Notes: a model not told the origin generated them from the sequence alone. Positions 1 to 6,816 are shown, counted from the first letter of the stretch. The stretch is DNA of 10,495 nt from Dehalococcoidia bacterium (GCA_016783225.1 JADHWZ010000066.1:1-10495), one strand, 5' to 3'. Made by a program: numbers and translations.

Positions 1-173
1 TCAACTCCACACTCATCCATTCCAGCAATAATCTCCTCAGCCGTTGCTAGTTTGGCTTTGGGCTGAGAATAGAGGAGTGAAAAACAAGCATCACGCCCCA
101 CATATTCAGCACGCCTTTCCCTGATTCGAGGCGGCACCACATGAGTATGGAAGTCTATAATCACCTCAAGCAT
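1..173 (-). CDS. Amidohydrolase-family metal-dependent hydrolase, N-terminal part
   Basis: The reverse strand reads MLEVIIDFHTHVVPPRI at its start and stays open to the window edge, so only about 57 N-terminal residues are present. The I-I-D-F-H-T-H segment is the metal-binding HxH motif at the end of strand 1 in the amidohydrolase_2 (TIM-barrel) superfamily, where the two histidines bind a metal. Family members include decarboxylases and hydrolases of cyclic or aromatic acids; the substrate cannot be told from this fragment. The following segment (LATAEEIIAGMDECGV) fits the usual first helix, which precedes 'D..GV' in many members. Start choice is uncertain. ATG at 173 is used here, but no Shine-Dalgarno site precedes it, and GTG at 164 would give the more typical N-terminus MIIDFHTH. 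A promoter-like pair (172-200) would begin transcription almost at that GTG. Confidence 0.8.
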   Translation of the reverse strand, partial: MLEVIIDFHTHVVPPRIRERRAEYVGRDACFSLLYSQPKAKLATAEEIIAGMDECGV

Positions 174-351
174 TATAATTGACAAACTTGATATTCTCAA
201 CCGAGGCAAGAGCTTCAGCGGCGCAGGTCTTGTCTTCCGGCGCTGATGACATTCGCTCGGCAGGTTCAGCTTTCGAAGAGGCTATGTTGTCGGCTTCAAG
301 GCCCTTTCGCCTCACCGCGAGCCCGCCGGACTCGGAGATAGCTGCCATCAC
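166..351 (-). CDS. Possible small hypothetical protein overlapping the amidohydrolase start
   Basis: This is a 61-residue frame, GTG at 351 or ATG at 348, with TGA at 168-166. Its stop lies 8 bases inside the ATG-173 version of the amidohydrolase gene, an overlap typical of translational coupling. About 70% of its codons begin with a purine, as real genes tend to, while the opposite strand frame (179-367) shows this less. Against it: the product (MMAAISESGGLAV...) has no recognisable domain, is hydrophilic and Ala/Ser/Glu-rich, the ribosome site is weak, and the frame crosses the predicted promoter. It could also be the 3' remnant of a lost upstream gene. Not recognised. Confidence 0.25.
   Translation of the reverse strand: MMAAISESGGLAVRRKGLEADNIASSKAEPAERMSSAPEDKTCAAEALASVENIKFVNYNA
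172..200 (-). promoter_or_regulatory. Putative sigma-70-type promoter for the amidohydrolase gene
   Basis: On the minus strand a -35 box TTGAGA (200-195) is followed after 17 bases by a perfect -10 box TATAAT (177-172). The -10 box overlaps the candidate ATG at 173, so initiation would fall near base 165. That is only about one base before the in-frame GTG at 164 and would make a leaderless message. The match may be chance: a minus-strand reading frame (351-166) runs through it. Confidence 0.4.
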
Positions 352-396
352 CTTAAATGTTCTCTGAGGCAGGCTTTAGCCTCGCCAAAAACACCA

Positions 397-532
397 CTGT
401 CTTTGCGAGCCCTTCGTTTTCTGTCATCCTGAGGGAGCGCAGTGACCGAAGGACCTGACACAGGATAAACTCCGCGAAGCAATCTCGGCCAACCACTACT
501 GTCTTTGCGAGCCGAAGGCGTGGCAATCTCGG
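397..532 (+). repeat. Dispersed intergenic repeat of the GCGAG...CAATCTCGG type
   Basis: The 14-mer CTGTCTTTGCGAGC occurs at 397-410 and again at 499-512. CAATCTCGG follows each copy at 480-488 and 524-532. Between them lies a related unit, CTGTCATCCTGAGGGAGCGC (421-440), continuing to 456. This resembles the noncoding repeat family (GTCATTGCGAGG...GAAGCAATCTC) scattered between genes in many bacterial genomes and often mis-annotated as short proteins. The long frames crossing it on the minus strand are translations of the repeat. The rest of the 174-632 spacer shows nothing else convincing. A 12-mer from this block, ACTCCGCGAAGC (469-480), recurs at 4966-4977. Confidence 0.75.
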
Positions 533-632
533 TGGGGATGGAGAACCTGGGGTAATCACCTCTAAATTTCAATCTGTAATTTTGCATTTTCATATTTGAC
601 CTTTACATTCCCCTCGTTGGCATGTGAGTTGG

Positions 633-662
633 TTGACACAGGTTCATTACAACAGATAAAAT
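633..662 (+). promoter_or_regulatory. Sigma-70-type promoter for the giant surface protein
   Basis: A perfect -35 box TTGACA (633-638) and a -10 box TAAAAT (657-662, five of six matches) are 18 bases apart, placing initiation near base 669. The site lies downstream of the most distal in-frame start of the next gene (TTG at 596), so that start would not be transcribed from here. This supports the GTG at 698 as the true start, with a leader of about 30 bases. Confidence 0.6.
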
Positions 663-697
663 GGTGCGGGCCGTCAAAGAGTATAAGAGCTTTGATT

Positions 698-3600
698 GTG
701 AGACCAAGTAGAGTGAGCACTGGAGTTACCAGCATCGCCCTGGTGTGTCTGGTGGTGGGTGGTATGCTTGGTGCATTGGCTGGTATTGCGGAAGCAAATC
801 CTGACCCTATTGAGTGGAGCATTTTGGATACTCCGGGTTCGGTAAGTGACAAAAATGAGATAGTATCGCCTTCTGAGGTCAACAGGATAGCTGTAGCTCC
901 CGATAGTGCCACCATCTGGGCAGTAGACACGCCTGGCAAAGCTATACGGAAGTCGTCGTATGGCGGCTGGTGGTGGAACGACACTCCTAATGCCAATCTG
1001 CACGCCGCCATGGCTTCGGCCGGCGTACCCGAGGCTAACCGAACCATCTGGGACGTGGCTACAGCTGCGGACGGCTCGGACTTGGTGGCCGTAGTCACCG
1101 GCAGCTTCACCCAGAACGCTCCCGTCGAGGTGTGGATCTCCGAAGATGGAGGCGCTCAGTGGGATTGCGCAAGGTTCGAGACGGCGTTCGGCGCCCCCGG
1201 CGGACTCATTGGAGCCATTGACATCTCCCCAACCTATGAGACCAGCATACGCGATATCGCCGTCGGCATTCGAAACAGTGCTGCCGCCACCAACGCCCAA
1301 TTGGAGATCTGGGTGGTACGGTCGACTGGCTTCCAAGGCTGGAAACTGCAGACGGTTGTTCCCGCAGTTCTTGGGGCGACAGGTCAAGCCGATGTCCTGG
1401 CGCTCAGCTTTTCACCCACCTATTTCAACGATGCCGCTCTGGCGGTGGTCTTCTGCGACCGGCCCGGGGATACCGGCGCCACCTACTTCGATATCGCCCT
1501 CCGTGACACCGACGAGCTGGTCAATGACATCGTCAGCTGGGTGTTCAATTCCGTGGAGGTGAAGGACCCGTCGTCAGCGGTTGGTGCTTCGCCCGACTGC
1601 AATACGATTGTCACCGCCGACCTGAAGCTGCCAGCCAACTTCTCCGGGCTATCGGCCAATCTGCGCCGTGCCTACGTCGCCATCGATGCTACTGGTGACG
1701 GCGACGCAACCAACGAAGAGGGCATCTACCGTGTCGATGACACGACCATCTATGAGCTGATGGACACCACCACCGTTGCCAACAAGTCCATCGCCACCAT
1801 TGCCTACTACGGCACTTATGCTTCGGGCAAGCTGCTGGCCGGTGAGGTCAACGGCTTCCCCTGCGAGGCCACTGTGCCGACCTGGTTTACCGATTCACCG
1901 ACCACCTGTCCCATCCCCTGCTGGTATCCGGCACTGAAACCGACTACCGGCGCTGCCAATCAAGGGACCTGCGCAATCGGCAGCAAGGATGGCTATGGCA
2001 ATGCACAGGTAGCCTGGTCACCTGATGGCACGGTAGCCTATTGTGGCACTAGTTCAGCCGATTTTGCCAACGGTGGCACCAGTACGGCTCCTGGTTCCGG
2101 CTGCTGGCCGGAGGCATTGACAAACAGTGTTGCTCTGGACGAGTCAGCCCTCAGCCTGACGCGCAACAACGGCGAGACCTGGAACCAGACTGGCTTGATT
2201 GACACCAACATTAACAAGCTCACCGATGTAGCTCCATCTGCTGACTCGTGCACCGTCTACGTGGCTTCAGTTAATACTAATGCTGGCTGCTCAGGTTTTG
2301 ACAGTGTCTGGCGCAGCAGCACTAATAGTGCTTTAGTGACACCTCTGCCTGTCGCTTCTATTGGCACCGTCTGGGAGAGAGTCCTGTGCCGTGTCACTGC
2401 GAGTGATTGTACAGGTACTCAGAGCAACCAGGCCATACTGAGGCTGGCACCGGACAAGACGGATGGTCAAATCGTCTTCTGGGCGGCTCAAGGCTCAACT
2501 GGACCTGGACCTTGGTCCCGTGGCGTAGTCGTCTGGTCACCAGACTATGGTGATTACTGGGCTAACATCAACCCCAGGCTCGCTGTCCAGGATTTGGTGG
2601 CTGAATCAAGCACAGTTATATATATCCTTCAAGCCGATGGCATGGTACAAAAGATGCCATACACTGGCACCGCCTGGTCAAGCGCCGTAGCTAGTGTAGA
2701 TACTTCGCTCGGTTCAGGCTATTCTATTGTTGCCGTGGCTAGCGGTCATGTGCTGGTTGGTGCTGGTGCGTCTTCAGGGTTTCCTGTGGCTTATTCAGGC
2801 GACAGTGCTGCATCATTTACAGTTATACCTGAGACACTAAACCCAGGCAATGTGCATGTCGCCTTTGATGCTAACTTCACCACCAATGGGGCTATCTATG
2901 CAGCGACTGAAAATGCGACTGCTCCCGGGGGAATCTATCGCAATATGGTGCCCAGCTATACCCAGTGGGCTAATCTTCAGCCCTTGGGACTAGGTTACCA
3001 TGGTCTTGCTATAGGTACACGAGGGACACTCTATACGGCTAACCCACTATTCGTCGAACGTACCCTTTATCCCGCAACTGGTATAGCTGGTGATGATGGC
3101 CAATGGGATGTCCTCATGTACGGGCTTTCTGGTTTTCCAATCCGTTTGACGTTGTCTCCCAATTCACTTAAACTCTCCGGCGGCGTGACATCAGATGATA
3201 ATACCAAGCTTTGGGCCATTGACAATGATTCCTATATGTCGCCGACAGCCAGTATTGGCAGATTGTGGACATACGAGGACTGCCTCGCCAATGCCGGCCC
3301 AACGCTGACAACGGAAGATGCCACGTTAGTCAACTGTGACCCCGTTTCAGGGAGGGCTGCTCAAATAAGCCTATCGTGGGAGCGACTCTGCTTAGAGCGG
3401 TTTTACAAGCTTCAGATTGCCGATGACGCTGCCTTTACCCAAGGTGTCTGGCAACACCTCTGGTATGAACCCCCCATTGTTAGCAGCCCGAATTTTGTAG
3501 TACCGGCCGGTGGCATGTCAGGTACCTCAGTTGACGCGCCAGGCTGGGTTGAGACGCTTCCCGACACAGTGTTCAACATCCTGGGAGTATCTCCCGATAT

Positions 3601-4591
3601 GGATGTAATTGGCCTTGAGCCAACTATGCCCGTGCCACCCCTATCTCCTGAATGCGGGCACAAATACTACTGGCGAATCAGAACCATAGGCTCAGCCGAC
3701 GATGACCTTATCCGCAGCCCATGGTCGGAGACACGGAGCTTCACAGTTAAATGTGGCCCTGGGGGGATATCATTGCTATCGCCCGACAACGGCGCCATCG
3801 GCTGTCCGGTATCTCCGGCTTCGTTCTCGTGGTCACCTTTCATGGGCTCAACGAGCTACAAGTTCCAGCTGGCTAGCGATGCGGCTATGACCGATATCAT
3901 AGATGAGGATACGGTAGCCACCACCGCCTACCAGTACGCTGGCACGCTGGATTACAGCACCAACTACTTCTGGTGCGTGATGTGCGTCGAGCCAGCACCA
4001 AGCGATTGGAGCGCTACGTTCAGTTTCCAGACCGAAGCTGCACCGGCACCACCATCTCCAGGTGGTTCAGGTAGTGTCTCAATTTCCATCCCATCACTTA
4101 TCCCAGCGATCCCAAAGGTTAAGGATTTGGCGATTAGCCCACGGGAGGCCCAGGCGAACGAGCCGATAACCATTTCGGCCAATGTAGTCAACAGTGGTGG
4201 CACAACAGGCTCGTATACCGTCATCCTGATGATAAACGGGCAGGTGAGGGATGAGAAGATAGTCAGCGTTAGTGCAGGAGCTACTCGCCTCGTGAAGTTC
4301 ACTGTTCATGAGGCTGCAGGGGGTACCTGCTATGTTAGTGTGGCTATTGTCAGCCAGCAGGGTAGCTTTACTATCACCGGTGATAGTGCACAAAATAGCA
4401 GTACGAACGAGGGCTTGATAGAGAGTGATAGCGTGCAAACTAGTGAGGTGGATAATGTCTTAACAGATGCTGACGTGCATAGTGCGAACGGCGACAGAGG
4501 CGTAATGGTTGCTGTGGGGGGCTCGCTGGTTCTTGTGTTATTGCTTGGCCTTCTGTTTATCGTTGTTAGAAGGCGTTTGCAGGCTGACTGA
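698..4591 (+). CDS. Large secreted surface protein: BNR-type propeller, two FN3-like domains, CARDB domain, C-terminal membrane anchor
   Basis: The frame is open from 596, but GTG 698 is preferred: it is the first start that follows the promoter, has AAGAG (685-689) 8 bases upstream, and begins an Arg-containing signal peptide (about residues 1-34, cleavage near AEA/NPD). The product is 1,297 residues. Residues 50-860 carry scattered BNR/sialidase-like Asp-box motifs (ISEDGGAQW near 150, TRNNGETW near 490, WSPDYGDYW near 613), as in sortilin/Ycf48-like beta-propellers. Two FN3-like domains follow (about 868-1020 and 1023-1114), both with YYWR/YFWC-type strands and a closing 'SFTV/SFQT'. Then come a Pro/Gly/Ser linker, a CARDB-like domain (about 1141-1222, with 'NEPITISANVVNSG'), a hydrophobic segment (1269-1290) and the cytoplasmic tail RRRLQAD. 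It is probably a cell-wall or S-layer-associated protein; its ligand or activity is unknown. Codon usage varies strongly along the gene. Confidence 0.85.
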   Translation: MRPSRVSTGVTSIALVCLVVGGMLGALAGIAEANPDPIEWSILDTPGSVSDKNEIVSPSEVNRIAVAPDSATIWAVDTPGKAIRKSSYGGWWWNDTPNANLHAAMASAGVPEANRTIWDVATAADGSDLVAVVTGSFTQNAPVEVWISEDGGAQWDCARFETAFGAPGGLIGAIDISPTYETSIRDIAVGIRNSAAATNAQLEIWVVRSTGFQGWKLQTVVPAVLGATGQADVLALSFSPTYFNDAALAVVFCDRPGDTGATYFDIALRDTDELVNDIVSWVFNSVEVKDPSSAVGASPDCNTIVTADLKLPANFSGLSANLRRAYVAIDATGDGDATNEEGIYRVDDTTIYELMDTTTVANKSIATIAYYGTYASGKLLAGEVNGFPCEATVPTWFTDSPTTCPIPCWYPALKPTTGAANQGTCAIGSKDGYGNAQVAWSPDGTVAYCGTSSADFANGGTSTAPGSGCWPEALTNSVALDESALSLTRNNGETWNQTGLIDTNINKLTDVAPSADSCTVYVASVNTNAGCSGFDSVWRSSTNSALVTPLPVASIGTVWERVLCRVTASDCTGTQSNQAILRLAPDKTDGQIVFWAAQGSTGPGPWSRGVVVWSPDYGDYWANINPRLAVQDLVAESSTVIYILQADGMVQKMPYTGTAWSSAVASVDTSLGSGYSIVAVASGHVLVGAGASSGFPVAYSGDSAASFTVIPETLNPGNVHVAFDANFTTNGAIYAATENATAPGGIYRNMVPSYTQWANLQPLGLGYHGLAIGTRGTLYTANPLFVERTLYPATGIAGDDGQWDVLMYGLSGFPIRLTLSPNSLKLSGGVTSDDNTKLWAIDNDSYMSPTASIGRLWTYEDCLANAGPTLTTEDATLVNCDPVSGRAAQISLSWERLCLERFYKLQIADDAAFTQGVWQHLWYEPPIVSSPNFVVPAGGMSGTSVDAPGWVETLPDTVFNILGVSPDMDVIGLEPTMPVPPLSPECGHKYYWRIRTIGSADDDLIRSPWSETRSFTVKCGPGGISLLSPDNGAIGCPVSPASFSWSPFMGSTSYKFQLASDAAMTDIIDEDTVATTAYQYAGTLDYSTNYFWCVMCVEPAPSDWSATFSFQTEAAPAPPSPGGSGSVSISIPSLIPAIPKVKDLAISPREAQANEPITISANVVNSGGTTGSYTVILMINGQVRDEKIVSVSAGATRLVKFTVHEAAGGTCYVSVAIVSQQGSFTITGDSAQNSSTNEGLIESDSVQTSEVDNVLTDADVHSANGDRGVMVAVGGSLVLVLLLGLLFIVVRRRLQAD

Positions 4592-4650
4592 GATGCATGA
4601 TTCAAAACATTGAATGACTCAAGGGGCTACCGTTCCCATCATCCCTCGTT

Positions 4651-4960
4651 AGACGCTGGTAATTCTACCTCCACCACCTCGGCCAAAGCTTCCAGTGATA
4701 CCTTTGTAGAAGTCCCCATTCACAGCTTTTCCTCAGGGTTTTCCCCAGATTCAGCTCTTGCGCTGTCTCTTCAGTATGGCATCGTGGAAGTAGAGTCACC
4801 AGCGCGGATATGACGTCACTGGTGGCCAAAGGTCGGTTTATCTCACAAATATCAAACAAATCAACATGCCAAGGGAAGTACACAGAAACATAATCATATT
4901 TGAAAGGGGCACTCAGCAATCGGCGGTTGGCCCTGACGTAAATATCCCCGCCTTCCACAA
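4651..4960. repeat. Intergenic repeat family, copy A (longest copy)
   Basis: It shares the 15-mer CACAGCTTTTCCTCA (4721-4735) and the 13-mer CTCTTGCGCTGTC (4755-4767) with copy C, and the same two blocks in diverged form with copy D, always 33-34 bases apart. Upstream, AGACGC plus a pyrimidine-rich stretch (4651-4680) matches copy C at 6663-6693. Downstream, 4770-4950 aligns with copy D, including a hairpin CACCAG/CTGGTG (4797-4802 with 4819-4824) and a TAAATATCCC end block. No intact gene is convincing in this part of 4592-5374. The longest frame, on the minus strand (4964-4665), has a composition unlike a protein and is broken in copy D. Confidence 0.6.
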
Positions 4961-4997
4961 ACAAGACTCCGCGAAGCCCACGGCGTGGCTAACGAGA

Positions 4998-5141
4998 CTA
5001 CTGCGGGCTTGCCAACACAGGCTTCTGCCACCGCTTGGCAAAGCGCGAAAGAACACCGGGAATACCATTCGGGATGCTCGCCGCAAAGAAACCACCAAAG
5101 AAGACGAAGAGGTTGTTTTCAAGGTAATCCCCATTTAGCAC
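4998..5141 (-). pseudogene. Remnant of a small membrane protein
   Basis: The minus strand reads from GTG 5141 through ENNLFVFFGGFFAASIPNGI to TAG at 5000-4998, 47 codons. The hydrophobic FVFFGGFFAASIPNGIP segment, then a basic stretch (SRFAKRWQKP) and LASP, resembles the N-terminus of a family of small membrane proteins I recall with '..GGFFAASIPNGIPHF...F..PFASPPG'. Those proteins continue for about another 50-80 residues, which are missing here: stops appear right after LASPQ, and the following DNA (4960-4997) only loosely resembles a continuation in shifted frames. No good ribosome site precedes it, because copy B of the intergenic repeat sits directly upstream. I read it as a decayed gene; a very short intact protein is the alternative. 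The family resemblance is from memory only. Confidence 0.4.
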
Positions 5142-5176
5142 CGTGCCTTTTGCTCAGGCTTGTCCACAGTTTATCC
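5131..5176. repeat. Intergenic repeat family, copy B (partial)
   Basis: CTTTTGCTCAGGCTTGTCCACAG (5147 to 5169) matches copy D's GTTTTCCTCAGCCTTGTCCACAG (9435 to 9457) and copy A's 4726-4748. The flank CCCCATTTAGCAC (5129-5141) echoes copy A's TCCCCATTCACAG (4713-4725). The hairpin half of the family is absent. Downstream, 5177-5258 is plain spacer apart from a small stem-loop. Confidence 0.5.
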
Positions 5177-5199
5177 TTTTGCTATGAGCAGGACGAATC

Positions 5200-5219
5200 A
5201 GGACAAACACCGATGTCCT
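5200..5219 (+). other. Small stem-loop
   Basis: AGGACA (5200-5205) pairs with TGTCCT (5214-5219) around an 8-base loop. There is no T-run after it, so it is not a standard intrinsic terminator. It lies between repeat copy B and the next promoter. Confidence 0.3.
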
Positions 5220-5258
5220 CATCGCCGCAAATAGATGAATGTTACTGAGAACAAGGCC

Positions 5259-5288
5259 TTGACCTTTTGAACCTGCGTGTTGGATAAT
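5259..5288 (+). promoter_or_regulatory. Sigma-70-type promoter for the membrane protein / methyltransferase pair
   Basis: TTGACC (5259-5264) and GATAAT (5283-5288) each match five of six consensus bases and are 18 bases apart. Initiation near 5295 gives a leader of about 80 bases before the ATG at 5375. No other promoter of similar quality was seen before the methyltransferase, so the two genes are probably co-transcribed. Confidence 0.5.
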
Positions 5289-5374
5289 AGTCACTTGGGC
5301 GCAAGCCCTCGCCCCGGCAACGAAGAACCAGACAGGAATCGAGTGAAGAAATTGGATTGCGAAGGAGGGGCAAA

Positions 5375-5818
5375 ATGAACATATATACAGCCAAAGTCAA
5401 GCAGATTACTACCGTGGGCATGACGCTATCCGTAGCAGCCCTGGTTGTTAGCCTCCAACCTTTCTTTCTGGAATACATGAGCTTTGACACAGCGGTGCTA
5501 GTATGTTGTCCAATTGCTTTTATCGTGCTGTGTTTCCTGATACTGCATTTCCTGCAGAATTGGCGTCTCCTATTAGCCTTGTTCAAAACTAAGAAATCAT
5601 ACAGGGTAAGCAGGCTTGCTGTAACCTTGACCATGATGGCGATTGGGGTAATGGATATTTCGAGTGGCTGGCTTAGTGCTTTGTCAGGTGATGAACGCTA
5701 CATACTATTCCCGATGTGGGTTTGGAGCTGGACATTTACACTACTGGTTGTCCTTCATATTTACCAGCGTCGAGAAGTCTTTCTCACCCACTGGAGGAAG
5801 CTGAGACAGCGGGTTTGA
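5375..5818 (+). CDS. Four-helix integral membrane protein, unknown function (DUF4405-like?)
   Basis: ATG 5375 has a strong site GGAGG (5364-5368) 6 bases upstream; the in-frame TTG at 5357 lies before that site and is rejected. The 147-residue product has four hydrophobic segments at about residues 12-33, 38-62, 81-103 and 110-130, with a basic loop (KTKKSYRVSR, 71-80) and a basic C-terminal tail. Helices 2 and 4 each end in a similar pattern, LHFLQNWRLL (57-66) and LHIYQRREVF (127-136), so the protein may be an internal duplication of a two-helix unit. A His at the end of paired helices is reminiscent of DUF4405 and small b-type-cytochrome-like membrane proteins, but the resemblance is weak and haem binding is speculation. 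It lies 90 bases upstream of the methyltransferase on the same strand. Family not recognised with confidence. Confidence 0.75.
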   Translation: MNIYTAKVKQITTVGMTLSVAALVVSLQPFFLEYMSFDTAVLVCCPIAFIVLCFLILHFLQNWRLLLALFKTKKSYRVSRLAVTLTMMAIGVMDISSGWLSALSGDERYILFPMWVWSWTFTLLVVLHIYQRREVFLTHWRKLRQRV

Positions 5819-5908
5819 GAGACGATGTAGGCCGCCAAGAAATAGGTCGCTGCGTACAGCCCTACAAAGAAGTCGTAAACGACAACAGGCAAGAAGGAGG
5901 CAAGCACG

Positions 5909-6625
5909 TTGATCAGGCAAAATCTAAAATCGCTTTGGGACAATTACGCCAGAACTGGTTATGCGAATATCTATTTAGTACCGGTCCAGAGACATCATCG
6001 TGATAAGCTCGGAGAGCTCTTCTTGTGTTCAAGCGATGGCACATATTTGGATGCGGGATGTGGTACCGGCAATATGTTTGAGCTTGCGGTTCGAAAGATT
6101 CAACCCGAAGAGTTGCATGGAGTGGATTGGTCAGAAGAGATGTTGGAAAAGGCCCAATTGGAGGCCCGAAGACTAGAAGGACTCTCTGAGACCAGATTCA
6201 GGCTCTATTTCACTGACTTGACCAAACCATGGCCTTGGCCTGATAACTCGTTTCACGGGGCGATAGCTAACCTGCTCATCTGTTATCTTACTTGTGGATG
6301 GAAGCATCCCTTAGAGGAACTCAGCAGAGTTATTAGACCTGGAGGGTATTTGCATTTGGGCACTCTGCTAAAGGAATGGGGTTTCACGAGTGTATTGTGG
6401 AAACATGCGCCGCAGGAATTTGTTCGAGACCCTGTCAGCAATTTCCGTGGACTCAAGTATAGACGCATCGTTTCCAGGATCTCGAGAGAGGCGAAAACGT
6501 GTGGCGCAGAGTTTCCTTCTCGACAAGAATTGATGGATTTCATGGCACATCTTGGGTTTGACGAAATAGAGATAATCCCAACTTATTGGGGAGGTGGCGT
6601 GGCCCTCCGGGCACGAGTAGGCTGA
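5909..6625 (+). CDS. Class I SAM-dependent methyltransferase (Methyltransf_11/UbiE-like)
   Basis: TTG 5909 is chosen because GGAGG (5896-5900) lies 8 bases upstream. The 238-residue product is a normal length for a stand-alone Rossmann-fold methyltransferase. Motif I, the SAM-binding glycine loop, is YLDAGCGTGN (46-55). The acidic ribose-binding position is in GVDWSEEML (71-79, D73). Motif II/III is DLTKPWPWPDNSFHGAIAN (103-121), and the post-motif region is LSRVIRPGGYLHLGTL (138-153), all in the expected order and spacing. The C-terminus (PSRQELMDFMAHLGFDEIEI, 203-222) is the usual 'sr.el..ll..aGF..v' closing unit. The N-terminal region (LWDNYARTGYANIYLVP) probably forms a substrate lid. It acts in the cytoplasm; the methyl acceptor cannot be predicted. 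It is probably co-transcribed with the membrane protein upstream. Confidence 0.9.
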   Translation: MIRQNLKSLWDNYARTGYANIYLVPVQRHHRDKLGELFLCSSDGTYLDAGCGTGNMFELAVRKIQPEELHGVDWSEEMLEKAQLEARRLEGLSETRFRLYFTDLTKPWPWPDNSFHGAIANLLICYLTCGWKHPLEELSRVIRPGGYLHLGTLLKEWGFTSVLWKHAPQEFVRDPVSNFRGLKYRRIVSRISREAKTCGAEFPSRQELMDFMAHLGFDEIEIIPTYWGGGVALRARVG

Positions 6626-6662
6626 GAGCCCCTCCCCAATGCATCGACTTTGATCCCCCCTG

Positions 6663-6764
6663 AGACGCCAGGCACTTCCACTTCTACCATCCTCGTATCA
6701 CAGCTTTTCCTCAACTTTCTCGGCAATTACCCTCTTGCGCTGTCCTGCGGGTACCTGAGCCGGA
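6663..6764. repeat. Intergenic repeat family, copy C (short)
   Basis: CACAGCTTTTCCTCA (6699-6713) and CTCTTGCGCTGTCCT (6732-6746) match copy A nearly exactly, with the same spacing. The block AGACGCC...ACTTCTACCATCCTC (6663-6694) matches copy A at 4651-4680, but the next 20 or so bases of copy A are missing. The match fades after about 6764, and the hairpin found in A and D is absent. It starts about 38 bases after the methyltransferase stop. The 6626-6947 gap holds no convincing gene; a plus frame at 6650-6889 is repeat-derived. Confidence 0.6.
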
Positions 6765-6789
6765 TTTGTCCGAGTGTCGTCCAACCCTT

Positions 6790-6816
6790 CCTGACACATT
6801 TGGGAGATTTGTCAGG
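6790..6816 (+). other. Inverted repeat / stem-loop
   Basis: CCTGACA (6790-6796) and TGTCAGG (6810-6816) form a perfect 7-base stem with a 13-base loop. It lies 165 bases after the methyltransferase stop and has no following T-run. It could be a weak terminator, an operator or chance. Confidence 0.3.

Noticed and set aside
397..532. CRISPR-like array
   Set aside because: Units are unequal, only two or three occur, and there are no regular spacers or cas genes.
348..593. Minus-strand frames of 81 and 68 codons upstream of the surface protein
   Set aside because: They are translations of the GCGAG/CAATCTCGG repeat (397-532), which appears in more than one frame; no ribosome site or protein-like composition.
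562..1387. Minus-strand frames of 182 and 237 codons
   Set aside because: They lie antisense to the signal peptide and propeller of the surface protein, whose plus frame has clear domains; they are shadow frames.
4866..5138. Plus-strand frame of 90 codons
   Set aside because: It crosses repeat copy A, the 12-mer shared with 469-480 and the antisense of the membrane-protein remnant; composition is not protein-like.
4592..5374. Possible insertion sequence
   Set aside because: No transposase motif, no long terminal inverted repeats and no target duplication could be seen; repeats there are short and diverged.
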